Shown here: in pieces, positions 1-12,700 of the stretch
Layout of the letters: every line of letters begins with the position of its first letter
How positions within the stretch are numbered: the stretch's first letter is position 1
Origin: Eutreptiella sp. 'Long Island Sound 2002'
Taxonomy: Eukaryota; Euglenozoa; Euglenophyceae; Eutreptiales; Eutreptiaceae
DNA: 64,000 nt
Direction of reading: 5' to 3'
Assembly (NCBI GenBank): GCA_964036045.1
Contig: OZ038378.1
Coordinates: 176,226,341 to 176,290,340 of the forward strand
Translations under genes and position numbers: made by a program
The notes under the pieces: generated by a model
Database searches by the model: none
The model's input: the letters and a program-made list of their open reading frames with translations, nothing else
Told to the model about the DNA's origin: nothing

Positions 1-80
1 ACACACAAAACGGCGGACGCCGACATCTGCCAACCGCTTGCCCAACCGCCAAACTGCCTCCTGCCTCATCGACGCTCAAG

Positions 81-824
81 TTGGTTGCACGTCCCAGCGC
101 CCCTGCAGTTGCAGCTGTTTTCCCTCAAGCCATCCCCTGCCTACAGGGGGTCGCCGCGCTCCTGTCCTCGGTCTGCGGCGTCGGATACATCGAACACCGG
201 CTGCTGCAGAGAATGATCCACCCGACCTCCCAGATGCCCGTGGAGCCCTTCTTCACCGTCCATCACTGGAAGCTCACCCGGCTGTTGGAGGAACTGTGGA
301 GCAAGGTGCTGCCCGTCCTCGTCTCCACACGGGTGAGCCGCGGGCAGTACCAGCGCGGGAAGCTCTCCGCCCGGTCGTGGGCGCAGCTCAAACAAACCGA
401 TGCAATTTTGTTGAGCGTGCGCGAGTCCGACCGGGTCGAGCGCACCGTCCTCGGCCTCACAGAGCCTGCCCCGTCTCCGGCGTCCCCATGGCACTTCGGC
501 ACCGTTGAGTCAGAGACCTCCGAGGGCACGGCCGACACGTGGTTCACCCTCACGATGGAGGAGTCCGACGTCGGTTTGCAGGAGATGTTGACGCGGCGGA
601 AGCTGCAGCGGCAGAAGGTGCGGCACGAGGCCAAACGGATCCGCCGGTCCGCGCGCGGCTGGGGCAGCCCGGGCACAGAGTCGGAGGACGAGGCCCTCGA
701 GGCCGGCAGCACCGGCGCGTTCTCTTCGACGCACAGCGGGCCCACCGCGTCTGCCTCCTCCGCGGGGCTCAGCCATTCCTCCGCGAGCAGCAGCTGCCCC
801 TCCTCCTGGGGCACGCAGGCCTAG
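81..824 (+). CDS. Unrecognised open frame, probable last exon of a gene entering from the left
   Basis: An open frame of 247 codons ends at a TAG at 822-824. Third positions are strongly G/C and the composition looks coding from about 147 on. A plausible acceptor (ctgcctacag, ending at 146) precedes codon 147 in phase 0, so the real exon may be 147-824 rather than starting at the ATG at 81. The first part has a short hydrophobic stretch (GVAALLSSVCGVGYIEH), then a Trp/Leu-rich helical-looking region (HHWKLTRLLEELWSKVLPVLV), a basic stretch around residues 170-190 (RRKLQRQKVRHEAKRIRR) and a Ser-rich low-complexity tail. I do not recognise the family and assign no function. It could instead be a chance frame in GC-rich DNA. 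Confidence 0.4.
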   Translation: MVARPSAPAVAAVFPQAIPCLQGVAALLSSVCGVGYIEHRLLQRMIHPTSQMPVEPFFTVHHWKLTRLLEELWSKVLPVLVSTRVSRGQYQRGKLSARSWAQLKQTDAILLSVRESDRVERTVLGLTEPAPSPASPWHFGTVESETSEGTADTWFTLTMEESDVGLQEMLTRRKLQRQKVRHEAKRIRRSARGWGSPGTESEDEALEAGSTGAFSSTHSGPTASASSAGLSHSSASSSCPSSWGTQA

Positions 825-877
825 GCCTACGCCGTGTCCCAGCCCTCCTCGCGCGGCCTCCGCGCGGTGGCGCCGTG

Positions 878-945
878 TCAGTGGCCTGGTGAGCGGTGCA
901 GCATCGGAAGGTCGCGGGTTCGAGACCCGGCCCCCACTGCGACCC
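878..945 (+). repeat. tRNA-derived SINE-like element or tRNA relic
   Basis: A near-consensus RNA polymerase III B box (GGTTCGAGACC, 917-927) lies about 25 bp downstream of an A-box-like GTGGCCTGGTGAGCGG (881-896). The T-arm partly pairs, but no 7-bp acceptor stem can be formed between the two ends, so this is not a functional tRNA. Confidence 0.35.
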
Positions 946-954
946 GGCCCCCGC

Positions 955-3900
955 TGGACCAGCCACCCCGGAACGGGGACGTCCCCACCAGTCGTAGGCA
1001 CGCCGTCCCTCGTACTCGGACTCCAGGCGGCGTCCTTCGGAGCGCCTTCTGTTCTGTGTTCTCTCCCCCGGGATCCCCCGCCCTCCCCTCCGCACCGTGT
1101 GCACTGCCGCGGATCGAACCGCTCGTGCAGGGAAGGCCGTGGCCGACCGGGCACTGGCGCAACCCGTGGGAATGCGGGTCACATCGACTGTTTGGGTTGC
1201 CACACGTGTGTTCAGAGGTGGCACTTGGGAATTTCACACGTGATCACACGGTTTGCCCGTGGATTGCGGAGGTCATATGCAGTGGCACAAGCTGTAGGCC
1301 CTGCACAGACCAGCGAACATGTGCCTTCGTGCGCGTCGTGAGTCACGCCGGAGGGCCAAAGAAGTGATGACGACGCGCGACAGACCTCTTCTGTCGCGCG
1401 TTGTACCATCGTACATTGTCGACGATACACAGCGCGTTGCGTGGGCGGTAACACCCCCTCGCACGTTATATATTCGCTATTATATAACATCTGCAATGGA
1501 CGTGTACCATCAAAACCCACTCCTACTGACTCATGTGTGTGCGTGTGGTGCCAATGAGCAGCGGGGTGCCTGCCAGTGGCCCATACCCGTGGTAATGGAG
1601 TGTCTGTGCTGTTTGGGGATGATGGTTCCGGTCATAGTGGGACTTGCACATGGCGCAGTCACAAAGCACATTGTCAGACAAGCGACGCCCCGCTTCCGGC
1701 ACAGGAACATCGGCCCTGCCTCCTTCGGAACTGCTGCCCGTTCATTGCTGTTCACGTTCACACACAGGTCTCCCTCGCAGGGCCCCCCGGGGCCTGCACA
1801 AATGATGCTATTGCATGGGCAACAGGGCGCCGTCGTTCCGGACGGCATGCAGCTTGAGAAAGAGGACCCTCCATTTTCCGAACTCGGCCGCAGAACTTCC
1901 ACCGGCCGTCGGAGTAGTCGTTCTCTGGCACAATGCGACGCAGCGGCGCGACGAAGGGGTTGCATGGGGGAACGAAAGGGGCCGCCATTGCCAATGGATG
2001 GCTCATCGGGGGGCGGCAGGCACAGTGCGCTCGCTACCCCCCTTCCAGCCCTTCCAGCTGAGCCAACTTTCTGAGCGCCACAGAGAAAATTCTCCTATGA
2101 CATGTGCCTCATCGCGATCATTGCGACGAGGATCATTTGAGTCACATATGTAGGGGTACCCCCCGGGCGCGCGCCCCCCTCCATCCCCCGCGTGCTTTCG
2201 GTACTTGTAAAGATGTCTTGGTTGCCACTCCTCAAATGATGGCACCGCAACAGAACGTCAAAGTGACGACATTACATGCTCATGACAGCAGGCCCTTATC
2301 TGCAGGAAGGCTCAACTGTGCATATACGCGAGCCGTGGCTGTACTCGGTACATGCCTCGTCCCAGGACCTGTCGAGCACTGGGAAACAGAACCTGTCCCG
2401 ACCGGGGGGAGGCCCCTCCCCTGTGATGTCAATGGCGGCCTAGCTTTGGCGAGAGTGCTCAGTAGACCCAGCCCAGATGGACTTTCGTGACGGGCCTTCT
2501 TGATGAAGATTCTTTGAACCCCAAAACAACAACTGATGTCTTACGTGCCACTGGCGCTCTGGATGCAACTTGCACCGTTTCTGAATAATTCAAAAGATTT
2601 AGTACGCCCTGACACGGATGCGCCAGGGGGAAACCGAAGAAAGCGGCAGATTCCAGTGGACTGTTGGTGTGGGGATGAGCTGCGGATGCTAAAGAAGATG
2701 CGGATGTCCGCGTGAGCCACCCAAGAGGACAGGGAAGTCATGACCACAGAAGATTTGTTCTGTTGCGCATAACACTCACCCCCTCCCCGTTTGCAAACAA
2801 TCTGATACCGAGGCCTTGTGCTAAACCCCCCCCCCCTTGCCCTTGCACAAGCGCAGCAGGCAGTAGGGACTAAGGGCTTGTCCACACCATTGAAACGCCA
2901 GGTGCACGGTCATGACGACACATAGTGGAACAATGTGTTGCGTCAAAAAGGGTATCACGGCGACCCTGCCTGACCAATGGCCAAGGGGTTCTCCCAGGGT
3001 TTGGGCCTCAGCAGCGTCGCCGAGAGTGGCATCAAAACGCATGGAACTGGGAGCAGTCTCAAAGCAGAATGTTGTCGTGAGCAAGACCAACTCCCCACGG
3101 GCATGACTCAGCCCCTGTTTCCCACTATAACCCCCCCCTCCCCCCTGTATAACCTTCGACCTTGTCCAAGCTACAGTAGCCGTTTGAAACCTCATTTGAT
3201 TCGGTACCAAATGTAGTGCAGCCACATAAGACATGGGTTTGGTGACAAATTTTTTGTCACAAAAAATTTGCCAGCTACATAGAGTCATGGACACACTTGT
3301 TGTGAGGGTTTACCCTCTTGAACATAGCTCCGATTTTGGGGTTATTTGTGTATTGTATTCCCCTTTCTTGCACCAGCTCACCATGCAATCTTCTCTTTTG
3401 GAACCTGGGCGTCTGTCCCAGCCCCCCCCCCCCCCTGCATAGTAATCCCCCTTGCATAGTAAGCGGGGGGGGAGGGGGGGAGGGAACGCTCAGAAAGTCG
3501 GATGCTGAGCTTCTCCTGTGCGTTTGTTGGCTGGACAAGGTGGTCCCGTACAGTAGGCGTAGGGACTGTATTGATTGGGAACTTTTGTGCAGCTTATACA
3601 GGGGGGGAACAACCGCCTCACGAATGTGTCATCTTGCATTCTGACCACGAAACCGGCAGTGGAAATTCCCTGGCCTCAGCGGTGCTTGCACAACGGGCCG
3701 CGCGAGGCAGGGTAAGAGTACCTCACATTCTGAGGGAAACCGTATCATTTAGGCCATCATTCAAATCGAATTTATGTAATCCGTACATTACATATTGTCT
3801 GTGAGGCTGTTTGTGGTTTGGTAGCCCACCACAGTGGGCTGCGCAGGTTGCGGAATGGCGGGGCTCTTGCGGGGCAGGGGGGGGGGGGCGGGGCAGGTTC

Positions 3901-5840
3901 CCCTACCCCCTTGTCATCCCCCAGCCCATGGCTATGCAGTTGACCGTGTCTTTGACATTGTGTCCGTAACGGGGGGTCAGTTCCCATCAAGCGGGGGTAG
4001 GCACGGCCCTGTGCTGGCAATCTGAAGGTGTCGTGCAGGCCCCAAATTGCCGCATAATGTTTTGATGCGGTCAGGAAGTTGTGAATCAGTGGGCTAATGT
4101 GCCTCTGAGCGAGGCGTCCAAACACGAACCGGCGGGGCACGAACACAAGGTGCAGCTGATTTGTAGGAGTTCAGGAGTTGGGATTTTAATTCGTCTTGGG
4201 CGCCGCACACACAGACACACGCACAAAGCAGGTTCTCACCAAGGCGAGGGGACCGGCACAGGGACCCAGACCTGCTAGAGGCCGAAGGCCAATGCCAGGG
4301 AGCAGAGCGCCTATGTTGAGCGCCTGACCGTCCCTTCCCATGCTGGTGTCTCTCCCTAATTCCCCGCCCCCCCCCCCCCGCCCCTCTCCCTTACATCTCT
4401 TACATCCCTTACACCTCCATCTCTCCCTTACACTCCCCCCTCAAGTGCGAGAGGACATTCAAACACAGTTCACACACATTACACACTGTATGTAACCGGT
4501 CCACATTCAAGGTAAGGCCGAATGAGTGCTTGCTTCTGCGCCAGGAAAGTGGCATGCCTACTGGTGCATGACACACAATGGAATGTACTGATCGATTGAA
4601 GTCGCAGTCGCTGGCCTGTGCTTATATGTCAGCATAATGCCCATCCACTGTGCGGATACACATTGTACATATCAATAGATAGTGGCGCACCCCAACCAAG
4701 AAGGGGACACGCTGTGTGATTTGGAACGAGCTGGGCTAATGCCTGAAACTGTCAGTGGCGGGGAGATTCAGTCTATCAGAACCGACCATTGACCCCCCCC
4801 CCCCCTCCTCTCCCGCCGCCGGATGCACTCAAAGAGAGAGGGAGGGGGGGTTGGGGGCAGAGAGAAAGCACACCGAATGGGCGCATGTTGCAGTGTGATG
4901 GCCGTTCCGCCAAGCACCCTTTGCCCGCTTCTGGGAAGGAGGGAACGTGAGTATTTCAACCACGTCAAAGAAAAATCTCTCGCGGCTTTTCGCCATTCTA
5001 TGAGGCTATGGTATCACACGGAGGTGTCGGGGACTGTGGGCCATCTCTGATTTCTATGACAGCGAGTCCTGGGTACAATCTCAACGTCATGATTGGGTAG
5101 TATTCTTCTCGGTTTCCCAACTTTCTTACACAGTATATATACAATCCAATACTCTTTACATATGATTTTTATATATGTTTTTCAGAATGTGGCGCTTCCC
5201 GCGCCGCTATAGGGGCTGGCTTTTACATTGAGGGGCAAAGGATGTATGGTGTAGGCGCGACAGTACTGGGTACTTATTTCATTGCAGTCAGCAATTGTGC
5301 CGGAATGTGCAGCTTTTATGTTTTGATTTCAGCTTCGCGACTTTGGATGAGGAGTTAGCGGTTTCCGAATTATCTCCGTTCCAGAGCACCAGTGACCGCG
5401 GTCACTGTTACCAGTGCACCGTGTGTGCACCATGCAGTCATACCCCCTTCGTGCAAACAGTGCTTCCTTGTGAACTCAAGGGATGCTAAGAGTTGTGCAG
5501 GCCTGTTTTGATTTGCATTGATTGCTTTGGTTGTTGCATGTGGGGGCGCGGGGTGCGGGTGGGGGGTGGGGGGGGGGGCTCTATGCAGGTATTGTGCATG
5601 TGTTTCAACTGTAATCTGCGGCTGCCCCCTCGGATTTCTCCAACAGCCGAGAGCGTTCCATGGGCTGATATAACACAGCAGCAGAGCGTGAGGAAACATC
5701 GTCATTTATCACTTGACACCCGGCATCTGAATAAGGACGATTGGGTTTCGACATTTTGTCACAGGTGCGGTGTGATCCAGGTTTAGGGGGCGCACCGTGC
5801 GCTGTGCGCGCTGTGCGAAAAGTGGGCTGTTTTCCAGCAC
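955..5840. other. Gene-free stretch with G/C homopolymers
   Basis: No reading frame here looks coding. The stretch holds pure C or G runs near 2826, 3422, 3870, 4366, 4793 and 5570. The motif TATACAG followed by a G run (3593) and its complement, a C run followed by CTGTATAAC (about 3141-3153), occur here in opposite orientation, about 450 bp apart. GCATAGTAA is repeated at about 3438 and 3454 between a C run and a G run. Confidence 0.5.
2802..2836 (+). repeat. Repeat end: GATACCGAGGCCTTGTGC followed by poly(C)
   Basis: The 18-mer GATACCGAGGCCTTGTGC, then TAAA and 11 C. The same 18-mer followed by CAA and 15 C is at 59872-59901. This looks like the shared terminus of a dispersed element rather than chance. 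Confidence 0.5.
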
Positions 5841-5970
5841 CAGTAGCCACGGGTCCCAAGGTCCTGAATTCTGCACCGTACAGCCCCTGCTGGTACACCA
5901 GGGATTTTTTGTTTTAGTGTGATGCTTGCCACGGGTCCCAGGGTCCTGAATTCTGCACCCATGCTGTTTG
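5840..5970 (-). repeat. Dispersed ~73-bp repeat, two copies
   Basis: Two tandem copies of a unit containing CACGGGTCCCARGGTCCTG then AATTCTGCACC. The reverse complement of this unit is found as about three tandem copies at 55050-55260. Both loci lie beside GCGCACCGTGCG-type repeats (about 5789-5815 here). Confidence 0.55.
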
Positions 5971-6537
5971 GATCATGCATGCTTTTGTAGGTGAGTGGTT
6001 TTCAGGGGTGTTCCCGGGAGAAACAACGTAATAATTGGCGCTGTGCACGGGCTGTGCGAAAACGCCACCTTGGTGTGTGGACGCGGTTATATTGGGGCCT
6101 GTTTTTTCTTCAGCACTGGATGCCGTGATGCGCCAGACGTTTTTGAGCACCCAAAAAGCGAACAAAAGGTACAAAAAGAAGAAATTCATATGTTTATTCC
6201 GAAAGTTCGAGGGCATAGATACCTCCAGCTGGAGCGGCGCCGTAGTTGCAGTGCTCCCCGTCTACCAAGTAGGGGCAGCAAGGCGAATCTGGGAAAAAGG
6301 TCAAATTACTCAACTAACCAAACAGCAGTGTCATAGTCGAATTCCACCATACAAATACATGCTTATCTGTGTATCAGCTACTGCACAGATGGTAGCATCA
6401 TTCTTGTTCAGCTGCAGGAATTTCAACAAGTCGTCCTTCCAGGCAGCAGCATACTGGACCACAAGGATGGCATGCTTCATGTCCAGTTCCGGCAACATCA
6501 CACCATCCGCAAATTCACCTAGTTGGTGCATATTGAC

Positions 6538-6995
6538 CATACAGGCGGAGGGGGGGACTTCGCGGCGGGAATATTTCGCCGTGGGATATTTCGCATTTCA
6601 AATTCGTGCGAAATTTCCCACATAATTTTCAGGCCGCTGTGCGAAATAAACCCGCTGTGAAATTTAGCAAAATGTCTTGTCCAACAGTTGCCTGAGCATA
6701 AGTCTGTTGTGCCCTTCCACAAGTGCTGAAACAGAGAAATGTTGCCGTCGGAATCTGTGACGGGGCATGTGATCATACGTTTCTTATTGTTTCTCATCAG
6801 GAAGGAACAACAACCCTCTAGGACTCAACTGCAAAGCATCAGCAAATAACAGCAACCACCACCGACCAAAGGTCGGCTCACAGCATGTGGGTGCGAAATT
6901 TCCCACAGCAAATTCAGGACTGCATGCAAAATAAACCCGCTGCGAAATATCCCGCGGCGAAAATTTTCCACCACAAACCCCCCCCCCCCCCTGTA
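6538..6995. mobile_element. Foldback / MITE-like element with terminal inverted repeats ending in G/C runs
   Basis: The left arm (about 6538-6595) reads CATACAG, a G run, then TTCGCGGCGGG and a TTTCGCCGTGGGATATTTCGC block. The right arm (about 6942-6995) is its imperfect inverse: GCGAAATATCCCGCGGCG, AAAATTTTCC, a 13-base C run, CTGTATTAC. Inside, GTGCGAAATTTCCCACA followed by an AATAAACCCGCTG stretch occurs twice as a direct repeat (6606-6660 and 6891-6945). No coding capacity, so a non-autonomous element is the best reading. Confidence 0.5.
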
Positions 6996-8637
6996 TTACA
7001 CATCACTGATGCGACTTCTTATCTGAACTGGTTGGTGGAGCACAATCCATACCTCATATGTTTCCGAACGAGGCACTGACCAAGTAGTCAATCAGCTTGC
7101 CCCACAGGTTCCGGCATATATGAGAATTCATGCTTCAATCTCATGGTGTTGTTCAGGCACTCTGAGCCGCCCACGGCCGATGATGCAAAGAGGATCACAC
7201 CCAAGTTCCCCAGTGTTGTATGCAAGTTTAGGATCACAGTGTGGCTAAGTGAGGGCAGCTAGTGCTGCCAAAGGTCGAAGGGGTGCTTCAACATAATTGC
7301 TGTGTGAGAGATATGGCATGTTGCAAGTTAGCGGGACTGATATGGACCCGGCGTCTGCTAGAGATTTGTGGCCGACCAGGCATACCCCGGTGGTTATATG
7401 TACCATTGTGTACCATTACTGGAAATCTGCGGGATCGTTTTGTTAAACGCCCCAAACAGACCAGCATGTACGACCGTTGTGGACCGTGGCGTGGCCATGA
7501 TCTCGCCCCCCCTGATGGGGCCGTACTAAGGATGGAGGGATGTACCAAAAAAAGAACAAAAAAAAGCTTCAACGTAACTGTTGTTCGTCTCTCACCCCAT
7601 GTTTCCTTTGACCTTGGCCGACACCACCTTACAGTTTATGCCTTTGGTGCACGATTGCCCTATAGTTTTGCACTGTTGTGCATATGAACTCAACGAATCG
7701 TGGTTGATTGCCAAAAAAAAACAGTACTCAAAGAGTCTACACATTGGGTTGGCTAAGAGGGCCTAGGACTGCGTGTGCAAGCACAAGGATATGTGGCTTT
7801 CAGGGCCTAGGACTCTGTGTGCTACCAAAAGGACATGTGGCTTTCGGATATGGACTTGGAATTACGAGATGAGGCACACGTTGTTTGGCGTGGCGGGCTG
7901 AATGATGTAGGCATCCATCATGCCAGAAGCTTGGCGGGATGCGAGTCAGTGTTCCTCACAAATGCGCCCCTGTGTTGACGAGAAGAGGTGTTGATTACAA
8001 GAGAAACAAGACGAAATGATTTTGTCCTTGGCAAATGCCATTTCCACCTAGGTGTATCCAGACAAAGACCTAGATGTGTACTGGGCTAGCGGCATTTACG
8101 ATGCTGGGGAAGGTGCTACAGGTGGCGGACCCACACATTAGCACCCATTAGCAAGCAGGAGCCCACTTAGAAGAAAGCTCAAGTTCATGGAAAGGGAACG
8201 GACAAGGCTAAGGGCAAGGGGGATTTTGGGGAAGGAGCAGCTCTATTGAAGCGACAGCCGATGGATCTTAGCAATGATGAGGCACACGTGTTGCGGTTCA
8301 TGAAGTGGAAGCGCGACTCCAACTGACAATCAATGTCTTAGTGCTCTTGCTGTCCATCTCCTGTTTGGCATTTTGTTTGAACGAATCAATTTCAGATCCA
8401 AGAAGCACGGGGATGGAATAGTCAGTCCGCCACGCCCAAATACCCCGCATGCATTTAGACACTACAACATGCGTGATGGAGAGCGACGGCATCTCCAGCC
8501 AATGGGAGAGTTCCGAATGAAGGATCCGCGCTACGACTGTACAGTACGGAGGTCTCGTAACTCAGGGCACATGTGGACAGCACACCAAATAGACTCACAG
8601 GACGGAGTTTTCCATAGTAGGCTGCCGAGAGCTCAGG
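6996..8637. other. No gene seen
   Basis: Open frames here are short and not coding-like. A short phrase, GGGCCTAGGACT then GTGTG, is repeated near 7759 and 7802, with a third related phrase close by. Nothing else can be supported. Confidence 0.4.
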
Positions 8638-11600
8638 TCACAGACAGCAGAGGGTAATATGTGTGCCCCCCCGGAGCCCTACACCGTGGTAAGAGCACGC
8701 CGCAAAATACGAATTGTGGGCATGTGGGCAGAACACACAAGAAAAACACGCGGCGCAGTCGCTTGTGTCGGCCTTGTGCACCGCGCACTGCCGGTGGTCA
8801 TCCTGGAATGGGGTTCCCTGCCCGTAGCAGACGAAGCAACCTTGGGGGTGAGTCTTGATGAACTCCCCAAAGGACAGGGAAGGGTCGCCCATGCGGCGGG
8901 GCTCCTTCCTTTCAGCCTTCCTCTAGCCCTGAGTGAGGGGCTTCTAGGACTTCCGGTTGTCCCCCGATTCAAGTTGTTGGCCACAAAGGCGCAGACCGCT
9001 GCCTCCCGGGGCTCGTCATCGTCCTTGGCCCCTTTGGCCCTGGGGGGGCGGCCGGGCCCGGTCCTTGTATGTGACACCCCCGAGCCCCCCCCCCCCCCCC
9101 CCCCCAAGTTTTGAAAGATAGCGGCGTGGGGGCCATGGCACCAACGGCGCCAAATTTTTTGTCCCATGCTTAGTTGAGAGGGGTACTATGCCTTTAGTCC
9201 TTAAGACCCTTAAGACTTTCTTCCTGGCAAAGACAAGATATCGCTATTATCGCATACATACCTCTGTACCCCCATGCACCCGGACACCCCCTTGAGGTAT
9301 GCATTTGATAGTAGTGGGTTGCGCGCACCCCCCCCCCGGCCAAGCTGCCAATACCCCCCCCCCCACCCTCCCGCCGACCCCCCCCCCCCCCCCGCCCCAA
9401 CTGCGCCACCCAAGTTTTGACAGATAATTGGGGGGTAGTCGCATCAGGACCAGTTGTAGTCGCCCCCCCGGGCCTCCGGCGCTCTCGACCTCGTTGCTGT
9501 CGGGAGGGTTCTTTGGGCTCGGGTCGTCGGGGTCGTCCCACACGCCGTGGACTCCACGGTCGTTTTGCCCTTGCCACCCTCGGTTGTGGTGATGGTTCTT
9601 GTACTCCTTAAGCACTTCCTCACTGACCCATTCCAGCATGTTGCCGCACCTCATCCTCGCCGGGATGGCCTGCAGACAAATGGTCTGGCCACCGACCTCA
9701 TGCTCATCCAACCTCGAGACCGTGGCCTTCTCTCGCTCGCTCTGGACGGCGATGAGGAGGGATTTCCGGAGAGAGTGGGCCCTGGCGTCCCGAGCGACAT
9801 TTGCCCTGGTCCAACTCACCACCCTCTTGTGAAGGTGCTTGCGGAGCATCATCTTCACGGTGTGCGTGGACTTCGCCCGCTTGGCTTCCTCCTTGGTGAG
9901 CCGCTTGGACCAAGCCTCCGGTAGGAGACCGAGCAGACGAGACTGCTCGTCGCCCTCGTTCCAGTCCTCCACGTTTTGGCGCTTCAGGACGTACTGCCCT
10001 CTGAAGTCGCGCCAGTCGCGCAGCCGGATGTCCTTGCCATCATGATGGAGCTTGATGGCCCTCCATCACTTGGCTGTGACCTGCGGGGCATCCACCCAGT
10101 CCTGCTCGTTGAGCCACCTTTTGGCGTCGCGGAGGGACTTGATCTTGCCCTCTTTCTGCGTTGTGAAATACAGCTCTTGGAGCGCCTCAGGGAGCCGGAA
10201 GCGGGACGGCTTGTAGATGTACTTCTTGGCAGCCACGGGGTCCATCTCCTCGGTGACCGTGAGTCCCCATTCATCCACCTTCTCAAGGAAGCGGTTGAGG
10301 TTGAGGGGGTTTCCATCGTATATGGGGGGGCAGATGTCCTTCAAGTCTTCCCACACGGCGGCGGCAGTGGCCCTGGAGACCAGGAACGCCGGTTGTGAGG
10401 ACGTTTTGCATTCCCATCGACGTCCCGCACCCACGCCCACGGCACGCACGTCCATGTTCTCACCGCCGTCGCGTCTCCGTCAGGGCTCCTCCACACTGGC
10501 GCCTCCTAGGTGGTTCCGGCGGACGGCATCCATGTACTCGTCGGCTTCGCGATCTCGGCTGGGGTCCTGGGTACCCATCTCGACGCCCTGGGCGGGCTGA
10601 TGCCATAGTCCTCCATGGCCCCCGCGGCATCCTCCTCCAGGTCCCAATCCATCTCCCCTTCCGGGATCTCGTCCTCCAACACCCCGTATGGCCCATACGA
10701 CCGTTCCGGCTCAGGGGCCCGCAAGGGCAGTGGGGCGCCAAGCAGCCCCTGACGAGCCCCACTCCAAGGTCGGGGGATCTTCCCGGGCCATCCTCGGATG
10801 CGGCGCTTCTGCCGCTCCACATCCTGGGTCATCCTCTCGATCGTCCCCTCGTGGGTGTTCACCACGCCGGATACGGATCGGACCTCCGCTCGCAGGATGC
10901 CCACTTCCCGCTGGGCCCGACCCGCCACCCACGCTTGGGCTTGGGTCTCGCGCCGCAGGATGAGGGTGTCCTGCTCCAGCTTGCGGATCCTGTAGCGGAG
11001 GTGTAGGATCCAGCGCCACACGTCCTCCGGTATGGTGGGCCCGGGTCGTCCGCCTGGAGGTCCTCCACTCAGTGGCCCTCCACGCGGCAGTCTTCCGCGC
11101 AGTGGTCCTCCACGCGAGCTCCCCCCGTACTCTCAGTCGTCTCGGGGGTTGGTCTCCGCTTCGGCACGCTCCGGGGTTCCTTCTCGGCTGGCGTAGGGAG
11201 GGGGCGGACCGTCGTCATCCGAGCCGGGTGGGGTTCCATTTCCTCCTCCGCTGCCACCTGCCGCTACACCCCGGCTGTAGCTCGTGGGTGTCTCGCGGCA
11301 TCGGTTCTTGGGCCCGTCCCCGTCGCTGCACGTCAAGAACGGGTCGGAGTCACGATGGGGTCCATCACGGGCGCTTCCGGGCCCTTTCCGGGGTCTTTCC
11401 CTTCCGTGCGCATTGGTCGCAAGGTGCCTCCTCCTCACTGCTCCGAGAGTCCACCGCATCCAAGTCGATCTTCATGCCCTTGGGCTGGCCCTCGCAGAGC
11501 CTTCGCAGGGGCTCAACTCTGGAGCCTCCCACGGGGGTGGCGGCGTCCAACTTCTTCTTTGCCTCCTCCATGGCCCTTGCGGTGGCTTCAGCTACGACCT

Positions 11601-12700
11601 TTTCGGCTTCTTCTTCCGCTCGGGCCTTCTCCCTCCAGGCCTTCTCCGCCCCCAAGACCTCCAGCTCGGCTTTGGTCTTGGACCTCTCCTCGGCGATCCT
11701 CCTTCTCATCTCGTTGATCACCACGGCCCTGGCTTCCTCTGCCCTGGCCCGCGCCAGGGCCTCGTTGTGAGCTCTTTCCTCCGCCTCCTTGGCCTTCTGT
11801 TGAGCAACGGCCTCCTCGAGCGCCTTCACTTCACCTTCCTTCTTGGTGACGGCCTCCTCCGCTTCTTGCCTCACGCGGGCGGCTTCAACGTCGCGTGTAG
11901 CGGCTACTCGCGCCGTCTCCGCTTCGCGAGCGACGGCCACTGCTATAGCTGCAGCCGCTGCGGCGGCGTGCACGGCCATCCCCATTCACCACTCCGCCTC
12001 CTCCCTTGTGGCGATCGCGATCGCCTCCTCCACCGCGGCGTTCTGTGCCGACACCCGTTCCCTCGCAACCCGGAGGTTGCACCGCACGCCGCACACCCGC
12101 TCGCACGCCCGGGCCACTTTGCGGCGGGGCTGCGAGTGGGCGCCGCGGTGGGCGGACTCCACACCGCTACTGAGCCCCGCTATGGGCCACAAGGGCGGCG
12201 GACGGCTCTTCGCCCGGGTCTTCTTGGCGACCGCGATGAAGTCACCCAGGGTGGCCGGACCTGACCGGGCGTAGCTGGGTCCGGGGGAGGTGGTCATCGG
12301 GACGTCCTCCTCATACAGGTCTGGCGATAGGTCCACTGGGGAGTCATGCCGCGGGTCCCGTTAGACTTGCCATCGTCGCTGCGCGTGGGAGAATGTGTAC
12401 CCCATGTTGCGCAGCGCGCCTTCGATGCGGGTGCACTCCTCGACGTGGGAGCGGATTGCCACCCATTATGGGGTGGTCGTGCCGTCCTTGGGCTTGGAGT
12501 ATCGATACTCCCTGTCCCACCCGTGGCCAGCCATGAGCGCCGCAATGGGGGGGTCCTGGGCGCTGCTGGGCGTGCTGGCAGGGTCGTCGACTTGACCATG
12601 GCACTGGTGGTGCTGGTGGCTGTGGACATGGAAGCGCTATTGGTGAGGATGTCGCCGTGCAAGACGCCCGATGGTGGTTGTTGAGGCGGGTGACGCGGTC
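8638..12700 (-). pseudogene. Decayed retroelement gag region (no pol)
   Basis: Read on the minus strand from 12.7 kb down, it has a Pro/Ser-rich start, an Ala/Glu/Lys-rich coiled-coil-like section (12336-11365; runs such as REAETARVAATRDVEAARV), a disordered stretch (11459-11133), a second helical section (11021-10506), then the most gag-like part (10455-9450). That part includes YDGNPLNLNRFLEKVDEW, DWRDFRGQYVLKRQNVEDW, an LLPEAW block and LEWVSEEVLKEYKN. A Cys/His segment at 8892-8700 (CFVCYGQGTPFQDDHRQCAVH) resembles the zinc-binding end of Gag. At least two frame changes and two in-frame TGA codons (11986-11988 and 10066-10068) break it. No reverse transcriptase, integrase or LTR pair was found. 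The identification rests on layout and my recollection of related Gag proteins, not on a search. Confidence 0.6.
9085..9430 (+). repeat. Two poly(C) tracts, each followed by AAGTTTTGA-A/C-AGATA
   Basis: A run of about 20 C ends at about 9105 and leads straight into AAGTTTTGAAAGATA. A 16-C run at about 9378-9393 is followed, after GCCCCAACTGCGCCACCC, by AAGTTTTGACAGATA. Further C runs lie at about 9331 and 9354. Two copies of the same repeat end, inside the decayed gag region, is the simplest reading. Confidence 0.45.

Noticed and set aside
10066-11988. TGA reassigned to tryptophan
   Set aside because: Two TGA codons interrupt the gag reading and a third follows the 19.7-kb fragment, but CWC22 and COMT use TGG for Trp, and COMT and the UPF0060 gene end at TGA where homology ends. 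Decay is simpler.
11072-12274. Long plus-strand frames at 11-12.3 kb
   Set aside because: They are complements of the Ala/Glu-rich gag reading on the minus strand.
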